A DNA stretch of 64,000 nucleotides from Tupaia tana (GCA_026018925.1 JAKSZU010000020.1:44374568-44438567); one strand, 5' to 3'; numbered from the stretch's first letter, positions 1-11,584 are shown. Notes: generated by a model from the letters alone, not told the origin. A program made the numbers and translations.

Positions 1-150
1 GTGCGTGTGTGTCCAAAATCCTGAAAGAATAGAGAAGGGATTGCCACGCTGCCATCCCCTTTCCCGGGGGGGGGGGGGGGGGGAGGGTTTGATTTTTCTT
101 ACTGTCCCTCTCTCTGTGAGTGCCATGCCCTATGGCAAAAAGGAAAAAAA
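1..150 (+). repeat. SINE type A/C intermediate, 3' part (cut by window edge)
   Basis: Starts inside the body (GTGCGTGTGTGTCCAAAATC) and ends TGCCCTATGGCAAAAAGG. Its CCCGGGG motif has grown to a G18 run at 66-83. Confidence 0.75.
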
Positions 151-805
151 TGGGGGTTAGAATTTTAGGCTGGAATGTACAGTTGTTTCAATAAGAGGAT
201 TTATAAGGTATACTTTAATATAGTGAAGGATTTTGTTCAAAAGAACAGAATAAAAAAAAAATTTGAGGGAACCAACCACTATTCAGAATGCATGTTTTAG
301 TTGTGGAGTCCTGGACTAAAACTGACCATTAAGTATCAGGAAACTTAAATGACCTAAGTGTTGCTTTTTGTTGTTCCAATATTGTGCAGGGTGCTGGGCA
401 TCTTAGCCAGCTGCTGTCGCAACAGGATATGGGAAGAGATTCTCTCCTGTGTTCCTGACCCAACAATAGGGCACCAGTCCAGTGTTGATGCAATCTAGAA
501 TATGTAACCCTTGCTATACCACTTAGTGAGGTTTCAAATAGAACATTTACATTCTTCAAAAAATGAGTCAAAGAGGCTGAAGTATAAGCTCCAGGCAACA
601 ATTAAGCATAAGTTGGTTTTTCTAGAAAAACTTCTGGAAAATATTTTTTAATGAAAATAGGTCTCTTAAGCTAGAAAACTTGGTGTGTTTTACAAATAAC
701 CCATAAGGTAAAAGGATACAAACAGGCAGAAAATATTTCACCCAGAAAAAGAACATACTGATCACTGAAATATAAATTCAAGGAGCTTTTAAGTAGTATA
801 CTTGG

Positions 806-997
806 GGCTGACAGATAGCAGTGCTGGACTACCAGTTTGAATCCCAGGCCAAGCAGCTTGAAACTTGTACCAGCTGCGCGTGCGTGTCCAAAATTATGAG
901 AATGGAGAAGGGACAGTGGTGCAGTTAATCCCCCTGGGCGATGGTTTCACTGTCTCCATGAGTGCATTCGCACTACAGCAAAAATCTCAAAAAAAAT
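806..997 (+). repeat. SINE (A/C intermediate), diverged
   Basis: Head GGGGCTGACAGATAGCAGTG with B box GTTTGAATCCC. The tail CTACAGCAAAAATCTC is followed by A8. Confidence 0.7.
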
Positions 998-1041
998 ACT
1001 GTATAACTCAACATGGAATGTAAGACTTGACTGAGCAAGTT

Positions 1042-1057
1042 GGTAAAAAAAAAAAAA

Positions 1058-1088
<31 letters not shown>
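1042..1088. repeat. Poly(A) then (AT)n microsatellite
   Basis: About 17 A followed by about 15 AT units. No clear SINE is attached. Confidence 0.85.
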
Positions 1089-1375
1089 GACAAGAATTAT
1101 GCTGCCCTTGTTTTGGATACCTGTAGACTGCTTTCACATAGTTTGAAGTAACTGAGATGGATACATATGTAATAAAAACAATTTTAATTCCACATACTCC
1201 TTGTAAGACTAATCAGATTTCTAGTTAAGTGTTACTCCTTCAGGGTTTGACAAGCAGACTGGAAGGGCACTCAAGTGATAAAACTAGTCCAGGCTGTCTG
1301 GTTGGAGGGAATTGAAACCATTAGAGAAAAAATTAACAGAAAACAGTGGCTCCCAATTCTGTACTTTTATCTTTT

Positions 1376-1608
1376 TAAAGTTTTTGTCATAGGACAGGTA
1401 TGTGCTCACGGGAGAGAGAGGAGCAAAGAGAGAAAGCACCCCCTAGAAGGGACGGCCATGCCGCAGTCCCTTCTCCTCCAGGGATTTTGGACAAACAAGC
1501 ACGCATACAAGTCAGTCGTGATTTTTCAAGCCACCAGGTCCAGGACTTGGACTGTGGTCAGGCTACATGGGATAGTGCCTTAACCATGTCGTCTGCTGGC
1601 CCCTCCCA
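1376..1608 (-). repeat. SINE (A/C intermediate), minus strand
   Basis: Reverse-complement copy ending GTCTGCTGGCCCC at the head side, with the tail facing left (TTTTTGTCATAGGAC). Confidence 0.8.
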
Positions 1609-1679
1609 TCTTTTTGGATTATCAAAAGAATAAAAACATAAATGCACTACAGGAAATCATCTTATAAAGTGATGTTATA

Positions 1680-1850
1680 GGGCCACCCTGTAGCTGTGGT
1701 TAAGGAAGATGTATCCCACCTGGCTAACTACAGTTTAGAGTTCCCCCAAAGTACCCCAGAATCCCAACAAGATGGAAAAGGAATTGTGGCATGACCAGTG
1801 AGAATGAGGGGTACTTTCTCCTTCCTGTTTCTCTATAAGAGCACTGTGAC
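1680..1850 (+). repeat. Diverged SINE type C, plus strand
   Basis: GGCCACCCTGTAGCTGTGGTTAAGG head and a CCCAACAAGATGG ... TGGCATGACCA body. The middle is shortened and the tail lost. Marks the edge of the SINE-free 3'UTR block. Confidence 0.6.
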
Positions 1851-2032
1851 CTCTGACAAAATATACTTTAACATGTTAGTCCAACTAAATAATTAGTTGA
1901 AACATAGGAAATTTTGGACCATTTTGATCCACAGAAGTGGTAAGTTCCTGCTGTTCAGCCTAATGGACTCCACCAGCAGTAGTTTCCAGTAACACTTGTC
2001 AAAAGTTTAATTATAGCAGACTGCAGTATTTC

Positions 2033-2038
2033 TTTATT
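2033..2038 (-). terminator. FXR1: Candidate distal poly(A) signal AATAAA of FXR1
   Basis: Second AATAAA on the minus strand, about 3.3 kb past the stop and close to where the SINE-free block ends, which is why I take it as the likely long 3'UTR end. The downstream GU-rich context is poor. Confidence 0.35.
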
Positions 2039-4487
2039 ATAAAAGTTCCTGAAGTAAAACCAAAAATTTGTCATAGGTTAATCATGGGTTATGAGCAACT
2101 ATAATCCATTCAAGCACATATCCTAATAAAGAACTAAAACTTAAGAGATGAGCAAATTCACTCTCTATCAGAATACCCTGATAAAAAGGTTTATGGAATC
2201 TGAACTATCAATATACCAAAAATATGGACATGCTGATTTTTCCCCCTTGGCAATTTTGCCAAACCCCTAAGGTCCAATTCAAATCTCAAAGTTCCTTAAA
2301 GCCTATAAAAATAAGGTTTGTAAAAGCATTTTTCTCTTTACTGTCATCCCAAGTAACCACATATCATTGGACTGACAAAAGACTGGCATTATAGCCAATC
2401 TGTTTTAGTGTTAGCTTATTGTAGGTACAGCCTGTGAAAATACTAGTTTGAACCTCAAAAAAGGTAAATGTTTGCAAGACACAAATGATACTATTTTCCA
2501 ATTCAGGTATAACATTTAGTTAACATGGCTACAAAACGCTAAACCGCAGTTAACAGGTACAAAATACCCGGGACTGAGCACAGTGTATGCAGCCACGAAA
2601 GAGTGGCTGTTATGAATCCAGAAACAAGTTAAAACACTAGCTTTAGATTCCATTACAGCTTAGTGTGTCCCCATTCTTAAGTCCCTGTGAAACCTATCGC
2701 CTATACTTTGTTTAAAAAGTATTCATTTGAAAGCCACGTCTCTCAACTTTGTCCTAATCATCTCCAGTAAATGTCAGTTTGATGAGCTACTTAATTGTAC
2801 ATTAAAATAGGATTATTTTAAATTAATAATTCTGTGTATATTTACTTTTACCAGCGATGTCTGACTTATTACCAGACACTTTTGCAGAATAGTTTCAGGG
2901 CTTGAATAGTCCAACATAGGTGATGCCTAAAAACTGAAAGTACAGGAATCCCAACTCTTCAGGAAAAGCAGGTTGTTTCCTCCCCACATAACCTCAGCTT
3001 CTTCATGATTCAGTTTCCAAATAATTTCACATGTGAGTGCCAAAGCAGTATTTCGAGCTGACCAAGATTTTTCAGAATGCGTTTGTTGCTTAAGTGTGTG
3101 GGTTTTTTTTTGTTTGTGAAATTCATCCATAGCCTTTTCCTAATGTCCATTTTCCATGAACTTCTTCAAGACCTCCCCCCTTTGTAAAGGACAAGACATA
3201 AGGTTTAGTGTAATGAAATCTTAATAGCTATTTCTTAAGCATGATTATTACTGCTAAAGAATTTGTCAACTATACTCATTCTAAAAACAAGTTTTGTTAT
3301 TCCCTTTCCCGCTGAAACAATCTTAATGAAAAAGAATTTTAGTAAACTATTACAAATGGAATAAACTAAAAAGTCACTTTTTCTATATACATTTGCCAAT
3401 TTGGGGACTGATGATACGTTGTGGTTAATTTATAACCCAATTATGCAAGAACTAGGAATTAAAAGGCTATAAATTTAACTCATTTCTAGCTTTGATGGAT
3501 TAAAATAAAAAAGACATCTGTGGGTAGGTTTTTAAACATGAGGATATAAATTTACTTGATAGTCACTTTTATACAAAAGTTTAGGAATCACACTATTCAC
3601 ACCTTACTTAAAATCCTCAAGTTACCAGGGACCATTAAGAAAACTTTTAAGAGAAAGCATTTATACTAGTACATTTTAACCTCAATAAAAATAAATTTGA
3701 GGGATAGGGTTACATACATTGATCTGGTAAATTTTACTTTTTACTATACTTTGAATTATCCTTCAGTTAATATAAAATCACTTAACATTTTTATGTACAT
3801 AACAAATTAACAAAAATTATGCACATAAAAACTTTCTCAGATGCTAAATGACATAAGAAATGAAGGGTCATTTTTGCTCAATGATTCATTTACTGTAGAG
3901 CAAAACCTCCTGTAAGTCCATAGTTACTTGATTTTATCTCAATTAGCTATATCAATTATTACTCTAAAACAAACACCATGTAAAAGTCTCTGTAAAAATT
4001 AATACTTCTGGCTAAAATATATACAGGAAAAAGTTCAATCATTGGTTTTCAATTATTGGTAAGCAAACTTTCAACATTATTTCCTTGAGAATCAAAAATG
4101 AAATTACTGGCTTATTCTGTATTTAAAAGTTGTTCATCATACTTTTAAAGAATTTTTAATAAAGGCAAAAATAAAATTCTGGCTTCTATCTCATTTTCCA
4201 AAAGTTGCCTCTGAGTAGAGTTTTATGTTAGAAAGATCTCCTCCTAATAATGTGTTAACAATTAATTCCCTGAGTCATGTATTCTAACAGCCTAAAATTT
4301 TTGTTACGAGGATTCATTACAAAAATGTTTAATGGCCTACTGACATGTTAATGCTATTTATGAGCAAGTATAGATGCTTAAATAAAAAGCAATCCAAGTA
4401 TACTAGGCCTGTTAAGTAGCTCCAGTTACTTTGCAACAATTGATGTAAAAAGTAGAAAGTTAAAAATCAGCAAATGGAAGATCAAAG

Positions 4488-4493
4488 TTTATT
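4488..4493 (-). terminator. FXR1: Candidate proximal poly(A) signal AATAAA of FXR1
   Basis: AATAAA on the minus strand about 865 nt past the stop codon. The following 50 nt in the transcript direction are U-rich, as expected around a cleavage site. Alternative non-canonical ATTAAA sequences also occur nearer the stop (about 4,737-4,742 and 5,120-5,125). Confidence 0.4.
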
Positions 4494-5357
4494 TACTACC
4501 TGCATACAAAAACATATTGCACATCAAACAACCAAAATCCCAAAAGGAAAAAAAAAAAAAAAGGAAAGAAGAAAAAAAAAAAAGATACTCTACTAAAGAG
4601 TAACATGTAGTTTATACAGAATAAACCTTCTGGAAATTGATCTTATCAGTAGTTTAGGTTATGTCTGAATGGACATGACTAATTCAGCTTAGTGTTTTTT
4701 AACTAAAGCTATGTTTGATTTTTAAATACTGTACACTTTAATAAATAAACCAAACAAAGCCTCAATGTAGAACAGTCACTGCCAACACCACCCAGTGTCC
4801 CTGCAGATGAGAGTTTAACAAATGTATTCCAGTGGTCTGCAGATTTTTCTTCTCCATACAGCATTTTAAAAACATTAAAACAGACCAGCTTCCAGACTAG
4901 ACTAATGAAGAAATTACAATTCAGTGCAAAATATTTTAGACTGCATTTCATTCTAGTTTTCCTCAGGTGAAGAAGTGGTTGCATATTATTAAAAATGTAA
5001 CAAAAGCAGCTAATGCTTTCATAAAGAATATTTACCATAGGGATCCCACCCTCCCCACCACCCCCCTTCTCTGCCATATTTTGAAAACAAAATAACATTT
5101 CCTATAGCCAGCAACTTCTTTTTAATGTTACATATACTATTCTCAAGGCACATCTGATGATATATTTTATAACACAGTAGGTGTCAAAGTATGTTTAACA
5201 TATGATTTCTTCAGGATCCCTCCCCTTTCTGAATTCCGAATGGAGGAACTGAAAGTGCGATGTAAAACTGGCGATCCATATTCTATCTTTGGCAAGCTTG
5301 TACAAGCACTATTGTAAATGTAATGTAAAAGAACTGTAAACTAGGAACTTCTTCAGT

Positions 5358-5528
5358 TTATGAAACACCATTCAGGACTGCTGCTTCTTGAGTGTTTTCT
5401 TCTTTTAAGGTATTAATCTTTTCTTCTCCTGGAGTACGCTGTAGCTTAGAAATTTCATCGCCAGAAGCACTAGTTGGGCCATTTATTGCCTTTTCTGAAG
5501 GACCATGCTCTTCAATCACATCTTTTGC
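5358..5528 (-). CDS. FXR1: FXR1 exon 17, coding part (171 nt with stop)
   Basis: Encodes [40 protein letters not shown] and [16 protein letters not shown], then TAA at 5,358-5,360 (about residues 622-677). Acceptor TTTGGCAG. This acidic, disordered tail ends in NGVS, close to the NGVP end of FMRP. In the exon-16-skipped reading frame the same exon gives GKRCD and stops at 5,512-5,514. Confidence 0.98.
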   Translation of the reverse strand, partial: AKDVIEEHGPSEKAINGPTSASGDEISKLQRTPGEEKINTLKEENTQEAAVLNGVS

Positions 5529-6190
5529 CTGCCAAAGGGAGACAACTTTTTCAACTTCCTTATAAATGAAATCTATAGCTAAGGAGGAAAATAGCTACGT
5601 AAACATTAATTAGCTAATAAAAAGTTTCAGTTTCATATGCCACAGTGGATCAAAGAATCAAAACATTCTTAAATTCAAAACAAATAGCAATGTACTCCAC
5701 CCTCTGGGCCTTCCAACTTGGTATCTCTCGTACCTAGCAGTGCACAAATGATGTAGAACACTTGTACTATTTAATGAAATCTGTACTTCACTTTATTTTA
5801 AAACACTGGCAAGCTTACCATGTAAATGATATGAACAGTTAATATTATAAGTAAAGCAAATAGTCACCTAATTACTCACCTTTTTAAACTCGCATTTCAA
5901 ATTCCTTAAAGCATTTAAAAGAACTGAAATGTTAAAGGTCTATATCCATCACCAAGATGGTACATAGCCCATTGCTCTCCCAAATTAAGTGTCTACACAT
6001 AATATCTTTGGGCAGACTGAACTTTACAAATGCCATTTCAGGTTCTAACTGAATAAAAAAGCATTTCAGGTTCAAGCATGCACATCTTCACATAACTTGG
6101 GCCAAGAACAAAATCAGGAGTCTTCTTTAAAATATTATTTGTCTATTTGGCGAAACAGAGAGTAGATGTAGAAAAATAAAGCTAAACCAT

Positions 6191-6271
6191 ACCAAAAAAA
6201 AAAAAACAAAAACAAAAACAAAAAACAACCCAAAGACAACAAAAAAATAAAAATAAAAACCAAAAAACAAA
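6191..6271 (-). promoter_or_regulatory. U-rich tract downstream of alternative exon 16
   Basis: Plus-strand A-rich (CAAAA)n-like stretch, read as UUUUG repeats in FXR1 pre-mRNA, starting about 27 nt after the exon 16 donor. U-rich elements in this position (TIA1-like) often support use of a 5' splice site. It could also be only a simple repeat. Confidence 0.35.
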
Positions 6272-6297
6272 CCACCTACAGGTTAAATTCTCCTTAC

Positions 6298-6389
6298 CAT
6301 TTCTTTCTTGTTTTTAGCCAAAGTTTCCCTTGGGAGGTTTCTTTGTCTGCTCTGAGACTCAGCTCTAGAAATATAATCTGCAACTGTGA
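6298..6389 (-). CDS. FXR1: FXR1 exon 16 (92 nt), alternative exon
   Basis: Two bases complete Val, then [20 protein letters not shown] and [10 protein letters not shown] (about residues 591-621). Acceptor TTTAACAG, donor GTAAGG. At 92 nt it is not a multiple of three. Skipping joins exon 14 or 15 to exon 17 in another frame and gives a five-residue ending GKRCD before a stop at 5,512-5,514. A U-rich tract follows the donor within 30-110 nt. Confidence 0.97.
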
Positions 6390-6391
6390 CT

Positions 6392-7429
6392 GTTAAAGAT
6401 GAGAAAAAAATTACAGGTGTTGAAAAAGTATTTCTAAACTTTATTTATGGATAAGAGTAATTTTACTAAAATAAACTAACGGTGGGTCACCCAATTTCAA
6501 AATTTCCTTAAGCTGGGTACCACCTCTAACCAAAAACGAAGTTTGAAAAACTCAACTGTGATTTTAGTGCTGACAATAGAAAATTTCAAGCTGGAGATTG
6601 AGGCTACATTAAAATCCTCTTTCCCAAGAATCCAGCATTTGCTTGTGGTTGATCTATTTTAAGGTTGTGGGACAAATTTGGTATAGAAACCCACAACCAA
6701 AAATAAATGCAGATGTAGTCTTCTAAGCCTAGACAGTATGAGGAAATTTGGTGCAAATCATGGTGTGATATAAAACTGAAAATTTCAATGAGAATATAAA
6801 AGATTACTGAAATGTTTGGTTTTCCTTAAAAAACACACACTCGTTTAAGATATCCAAATGTGGTATTTTATGGTTCCTTTCTAATATCTGACACAAGATT
6901 CTGAGTGATGTAACATATGGAAATTGCAAACTAAAGATGACAGACCACTACCCTGAAAGTGTGGAATAAATGATTAGGGTGGGAACAGGGCCAGAGTGAA
7001 CAGTGACCACATCTTTACCCAGCACTTTGTGAGTCTTGCTCAGGACTGAAATGTGTGTCTGCAAAAAAGTGGATTTAGGGAAAAGGCTTAACCCAACCTA
7101 ATACCATATTACCTACTCAAGTTGGCCATTTGTTTACAAGTTCGACAGGTACTGTGAATCAGCTTCACTCTGTCAAGATTCCACTGATTTGAATAAACTA
7201 AAAATAACCAACCTTTTTTATTTTCAAATTATTATTTCCTAACAGGTACTAGTTAAGAAAATCCCTGGTATGTGAAAATATCATGTATACTTGAAGCAAG
7301 TTCACTGTGTAAGCAATAAAAACTCAAGTAAATTTAAAATTGTTTAATGTAAAAAACATTGAGAATTGGTCTATCAGGTTCAAATTATATGAAAATAACC
7401 AAATTATTTTGATCTAATAAAAAGCTAGA
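6392..7429. other. Intron 15, start: unique sequence
   Basis: About 1 kb between exon 16 and the first SINE upstream of it. I see no open frame, repeat or strong motif, only AT-rich intron sequence. Confidence 0.5.
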
Positions 7430-7685
7430 GGTCCAGCTGGCAGCATGGTGTTTAAAGCAGCTGGACTCCACATGGCCAACTGTGCCTTGAATTTGCAGCT
7501 TGAAAAACATGCTGAGCATTTGAATGTGGCCAAAATCCAGAGAGAAGAATGAAGTAGAAGGAACCAGTCCTCCTGGCGGGTGGTTTCTTGCCTCTCTCCC
7601 TGTCTGTCTGTCTGTCTGTCTCTCCCTCCCTCCCTCTCTTCCCCTCCATGAGCACATGCACCCTGTAGCAAATTTAAAAAAAAGG
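7430..7685 (+). repeat. SINE (A/C intermediate) with (CTGT)n/(CCCT)n body
   Basis: Head GGTCCAGCTGGCAGCATGG. The pyrimidine body is expanded to (CTGT)n and (CCCT)n at about 7,599-7,640. Tail CACCCTGTAGCAAATTTAAA. Confidence 0.8.
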
Positions 7686-7934
7686 GGGGCGGGGAACCTG
7701 GGTAATATTTACAATTCCTTTTTCTTAATTAATAATTAACATGCCCTTTTAAAAGATCCAAGGACTTTCTAGGAATTATCATCTCAGATGCATCTTTTAA
7801 AATAACAAGGAAACTTATTTCAGACCATAAACCAGTGAAGAAGGAAGAATAAAACTGCCATTTCCTTCCAAATTATAAAGAATTCAGTATGCACACTATG
7901 AAGCTATGTAAATTATTCATCATTTCATTACAAG

Positions 7935-8178
7935 GTCCAGCCCCATAGTCTAGTGGTTAAGGGGGCCAGATTCCCTATGGCCAACGACAGTTCAAATCCC
8001 AGCCCTGGGAGCTTGGGGAAAAGAAAAATAAATTAAGGCAGCAAGCAGATATGTGCTCAAAATCCCTACCAGGCTAGAGAAGGGACTATGTTATGAACAT
8101 ACCCCACTGGGGGTGCTTACTCCCTCTCTCGGTCTCTGGCCAGTACATGTGCCCTCTGGCAATTAAAAAATTTAAAAG
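7935..8178 (+). repeat. SINE type C, plus strand
   Basis: Head GTCCAGCCCCATAGTCTAG, B box AGTTCAAATCCC, end GTGCCCTCTGGCAATTAAA. Confidence 0.8.
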
Positions 8179-9531
8179 AAAAGCCGTAACTCCAAAAACA
8201 GAGTAAAATAGTAATAGATACAGTATGGAGCATAAATTGTTGTCAAACTGTTGAAAACTTCAAATTACTTGTTTCAATTAATACCATACAAAAATCTCTG
8301 CCTCTCTTTAACAAACCCTTTTATTTGTTTATGGCTGTTAAAAATAACTTAGCATTCATCTAGTTAATAAATTATAATTTATTCTATGTTAATCCCATAC
8401 CAGTAGCCTGAAGCCATATGGGCTTTATTGGTATGCAATAGCCTGAATTTGCTTGTTTATAAAGTAGGGCCAGAAAATGTATTCACTGATGTGCCACTTT
8501 GAAAAGACAAAGTATGATCTCTTCATCTAAAATATATTTCAAGCCATAAAGGAGGGAAGGAAAAAAAAGAAAACAAACATTTTTTAGACATTTTCTATCT
8601 TTTGACAACATTAAATTTCTTCTCAATTTTCCAACTATCTTTAAAACATGAATTTTCAAGAATGAGAATACTTAACCAGTGCTTCCCCAGATGTCTCTAC
8701 AACTACTAAACTTAAAATATCAAAGATGCTAGAATAAAAAAATTTACATTCTTTAATTTGGGCAAAACACATGTAAGAATGTTTTAGAAAGAATGGAAAA
8801 AATTGTTTAGTTTGAAAGAGGTATATTTCTGGTGCACATAATCTCTTCACTGTGAATATACATGTGATTATCTGTACACAGGAAATGGAATTATGTTCAA
8901 AATGATATACAGGAAACAAGTTTCTTAGAACTAAAAATTATGACTACACAAAATAAAGTCATATTCTAAAACTAAGTAGTAGTATTAATTTTGATAGTTA
9001 GTCGGTGTAAGGGAAAAGGCATCACATAAAAAAAAAAACATGCTATTGTTAGAAAAAAAGACACTTTCAAGTATTTTTCTTTTTTATATTTTCCAACTGT
9101 GGGTATTACAATTCCCACAAAAATGAGGTGCTAAATCCAAATATAGTAAGCAGGCACCATGCAAAAGCCACCCAGTTTTGCCTGTCAACGTCAATCACAA
9201 TCTACAACATGGTTCCGACTCTGGCAGGCCCCATCTCAAGTGTGCAGAGTCTGCCGAGTGAACAGAATAGTGATCTTGTCAACAGTTATTTTTTTAACAA
9301 CTGGAGACACAGTATTAGTTCAATTAGACAGGTTACTAAACATTTATGATGTAAAGGAAGAATGCATTTTTCTAAAGAAAAGTAGTCTTATTAGTTGAGT
9401 AAACCATTTATGCAATGCAAAGTTTGAATATACACACATGTGCACATGTAAGTATACTATATTTAGGAAGCAGACACATGACTTTTTCCATGCTTATAAC
9501 CTGATGATGTCAAAGGGTCCACTCAAGTTAC
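8179..9531. other. Intron 15, unique sequence up to exon 15
   Basis: AT-rich and repeat-free apart from short A runs. A long repeat-free approach to the downstream side of an alternative exon could hold splicing enhancers, but no single motif is convincing. Confidence 0.4.
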
Positions 9532-9612
9532 CTGGCTGTCTATCTTCTGCCTGACCCCTGAAACGACGCCTGCGGCTACGATTGCGTCGCTGGGGTTTTT
9601 TTTCACTATCAT
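9532..9612 (-). CDS. FXR1: FXR1 exon 15 (81 nt), muscle-type alternative exon
   Basis: Reads DDSEKKPQRRNRSRRRRFRG then QAEDRQP (27 residues) when joined to exon 14 and exon 16. It adds a second arginine-rich patch resembling the one in exon 14. Known family biology: this exon is included mainly in striated muscle, changes FXR1 condensate behaviour, and human frameshifts in it cause a congenital multi-minicore myopathy. Acceptor CAATTGCAG is preceded by a purine-mixed rather than pyrimidine-rich sequence, with a long U-rich tract displaced 35-80 nt upstream. Donor GTAACT is imperfect. Both fit a regulated exon. Confidence 0.96.
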
Positions 9613-9646
9613 CTGCAATTGCAAAGTTTATCATGAACTATTCTGA

Positions 9647-9693
9647 CAAAAAAAACCAAAAAACAAAAAAACAAAAAAAAAAAACTTCTTTCC
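9647..9693 (-). promoter_or_regulatory. U-rich intronic tract upstream of muscle exon 15
   Basis: In the transcript this is a run of U with interspersed G (UUUUUGUUUUUUU pattern) preceded by a GGAAAGAAG run. It lies 35-80 nt before the exon 15 acceptor, while the bases next to the acceptor are not pyrimidine-rich. Such displaced U/UG tracts are typical binding sites for splicing regulators (CELF, TIA1, PTB, ELAV types). Which one acts here is not known. Confidence 0.4.
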
Positions 9694-10279
9694 TTCAAAG
9701 ATTTAATGATGGGGCAAGAAACTTAATTGGAACACCAAAATATAAAAATGACATGTTACTGAGAAGAAGTATACTTTTGTAGCTTTAAGGACTTTAAATA
9801 ATTCAGAATGGAATTATCATCTGGAAATCAGTAACACCAGCTCTCAGACTTTAAATCACCACCATTTAATGGAAAAGTTTTCCTCTCCAATACAGCTTAG
9901 TATGGTTAACAACATTTTAGCCCTCTGGAAACTAACACCCTACTCTTGATATACATACCTTCAATTGGTGTCATTTATAATAATTTTAAAGACATAAGCT
10001 GAAAGACCAAATTTGGTTTGGGGACAACAAAGTAGGAAGTACCTTGCAGTTTGAATATCTGCACTGATTAAATGGCCTAAGAGGGCATTTTATTAAACTC
10101 TTAAGTTTCAAATAATTTGACCATAACAGTTGAGAACTAGACATTTACGAAAGACAAAAAGTTAATGTAAACCTTAAGTAAACACTAAGAAAAAGTCAAG
10201 TTATAAACTGCATACTTTTTGAAAAATGCTTCATACATTAACATAAAATTACATTTATCTTTTCCGAGTGTTTACATAC

Positions 10280-10480
10280 CTAGCCCGTTTTCATTGACTG
10301 AAGCTGTATCAGACTCAGTCATCCCATCCATCAGAACAGCGTCTTCATCAGTCCTTCGCCGACGAGACCGCCTGCGGCGGTTAGTACTGTGATGAGATTC
10401 GCTGGCATCAGTGTCTGCAGTCTGATCTGATTCTGTATTATCAAGTAAGCTGTATGGATTGCTGTCTGGATCTTTGAGCA
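10280..10480 (-). CDS. FXR1: FXR1 exon 14 (201 nt)
   Basis: Encodes [60 protein letters not shown] and SVNENGL plus G (about residues 497-564). It combines a disordered acidic/Ser segment with an [10 protein letters not shown] basic patch (about residues 530-539), a likely nuclear/nucleolar signal or RNA contact. Acceptor GAATATAG, donor GTATGT. It ends after one base of a codon, the phase shared by exon 15, so exon 15 can be added or skipped in frame. Confidence 0.98.
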
Positions 10481-10758
10481 CTATATTCATGTCAGAGGCA
10501 AGAAATATTCATTTAAGTGGGCTGAATTTATAAATGTTTGATTTACTTTGAACTATATCAATTAATGGTAAATAAACTTCAATTTCTCCTGATAAAAAAT
10601 GTTTTTTCTTCAAGTAAGATATTTTCTGAATCATTTTTATCAAAATTATTAAATATGAAAACTTTAAAGAGACGAAAAAGATGTTAAGATGACTAAGCTT
10701 AACATTTTCTTTGACTTATTTGAAAATAATTCTAGCAAATAGTATATTATATGCTAAT

Positions 10759-10977
10759 TTTTTTCCCTACTCACTGGGAGAGACAAAATGAGAAATCACC
10801 CCCTCAGTGGGTATAGCCATACTATAATCCTTTTTCCTCCATTCTTCCCTCAGAATTTTGGGCATATAAGCACACACACCCAGAATAATTTTCAAGCCAC
10901 CAAAGCCACCAGGTCCAGAACTCAAACCGCAACCTGTGGGAGTTCAGCACCTTAGCCACTATGCCACCTGCTATCCT
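10759..10977 (-). repeat. SINE (A/C intermediate), minus strand
   Basis: In intron 13. Head side CACTATGCCACCTGCTATCC, diverged tail. The CCACCAAAGCCACCAGG region shows a small internal duplication. Confidence 0.75.
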
Positions 10978-11584
10978 CAGATGAATGTTAACATCCACAT
11001 TCCTTAGTGATCTTGTCCAGAGGCTTGAAAAATAAATATTTAGCTAATATGAATTAATCCTAAGTAGACCTTTTGTCTCTTTTATCAATTTTGTGTGGAT
11101 ATTAATAAACAATTTCCAAGTATTCAACACCTACAAGTTATGGATTTCTATTATGTCATGGAGTGCTGTAACAATGAACTGAAACAATCAAAACAAGTCC
11201 ACACAAAATAGCGATCTAAGGTTGAAATTTTAACTGGTTATGAAAAGGAAAATGTTCAAATGAATGTTTCCAAGCAGTCCATCTCTAGATACAAAATGTG
11301 AAGGTAGAGTAAGGTGGAGTGAGGACAGAAAAGGAAGTTTTAGGATTTAATTCATAAGAAAAATACCCATCTTACCTATGTGCATTTATTGCCTCCAACA
11401 AGCAAATTACAGAAGAAATCCACCTAATCATAATTTTTCCTAGCAAGCTAGCATCTTTACAAAAGATACTATCTATCCATTAATCACTCACACTAAGTAC
11501 AACTATTTACAAGTCAGTATACTATTAATTTTATAAACCTTGATTAACAAAGTAGAGTATATTAAAGCATTAAAACTCTTTCGT

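Larger units (their letters stand above)
2010..5357 (-). other. FXR1: FXR1 3' untranslated region (extent inferred)
   Basis: AT-rich sequence downstream of the stop codon. It holds no SINE until about 1,850, although the flanking DNA is dense with them. The only AATAAA hexamers I see in this orientation are at 4,488-4,493 and 2,033-2,038, giving 3'UTRs of about 0.9 or 3.3 kb. An A-rich stretch (4,545-4,585, U-rich in the transcript) lies just before the proximal signal. The true end is not proven by sequence alone. Confidence 0.5.

Noticed and set aside
4709-5098. 129-codon minus-strand frame just after the FXR1 stop
   Set aside because: It lies in the 3'UTR, is cysteine- and phenylalanine-rich without any known pattern, and has no support beyond length.
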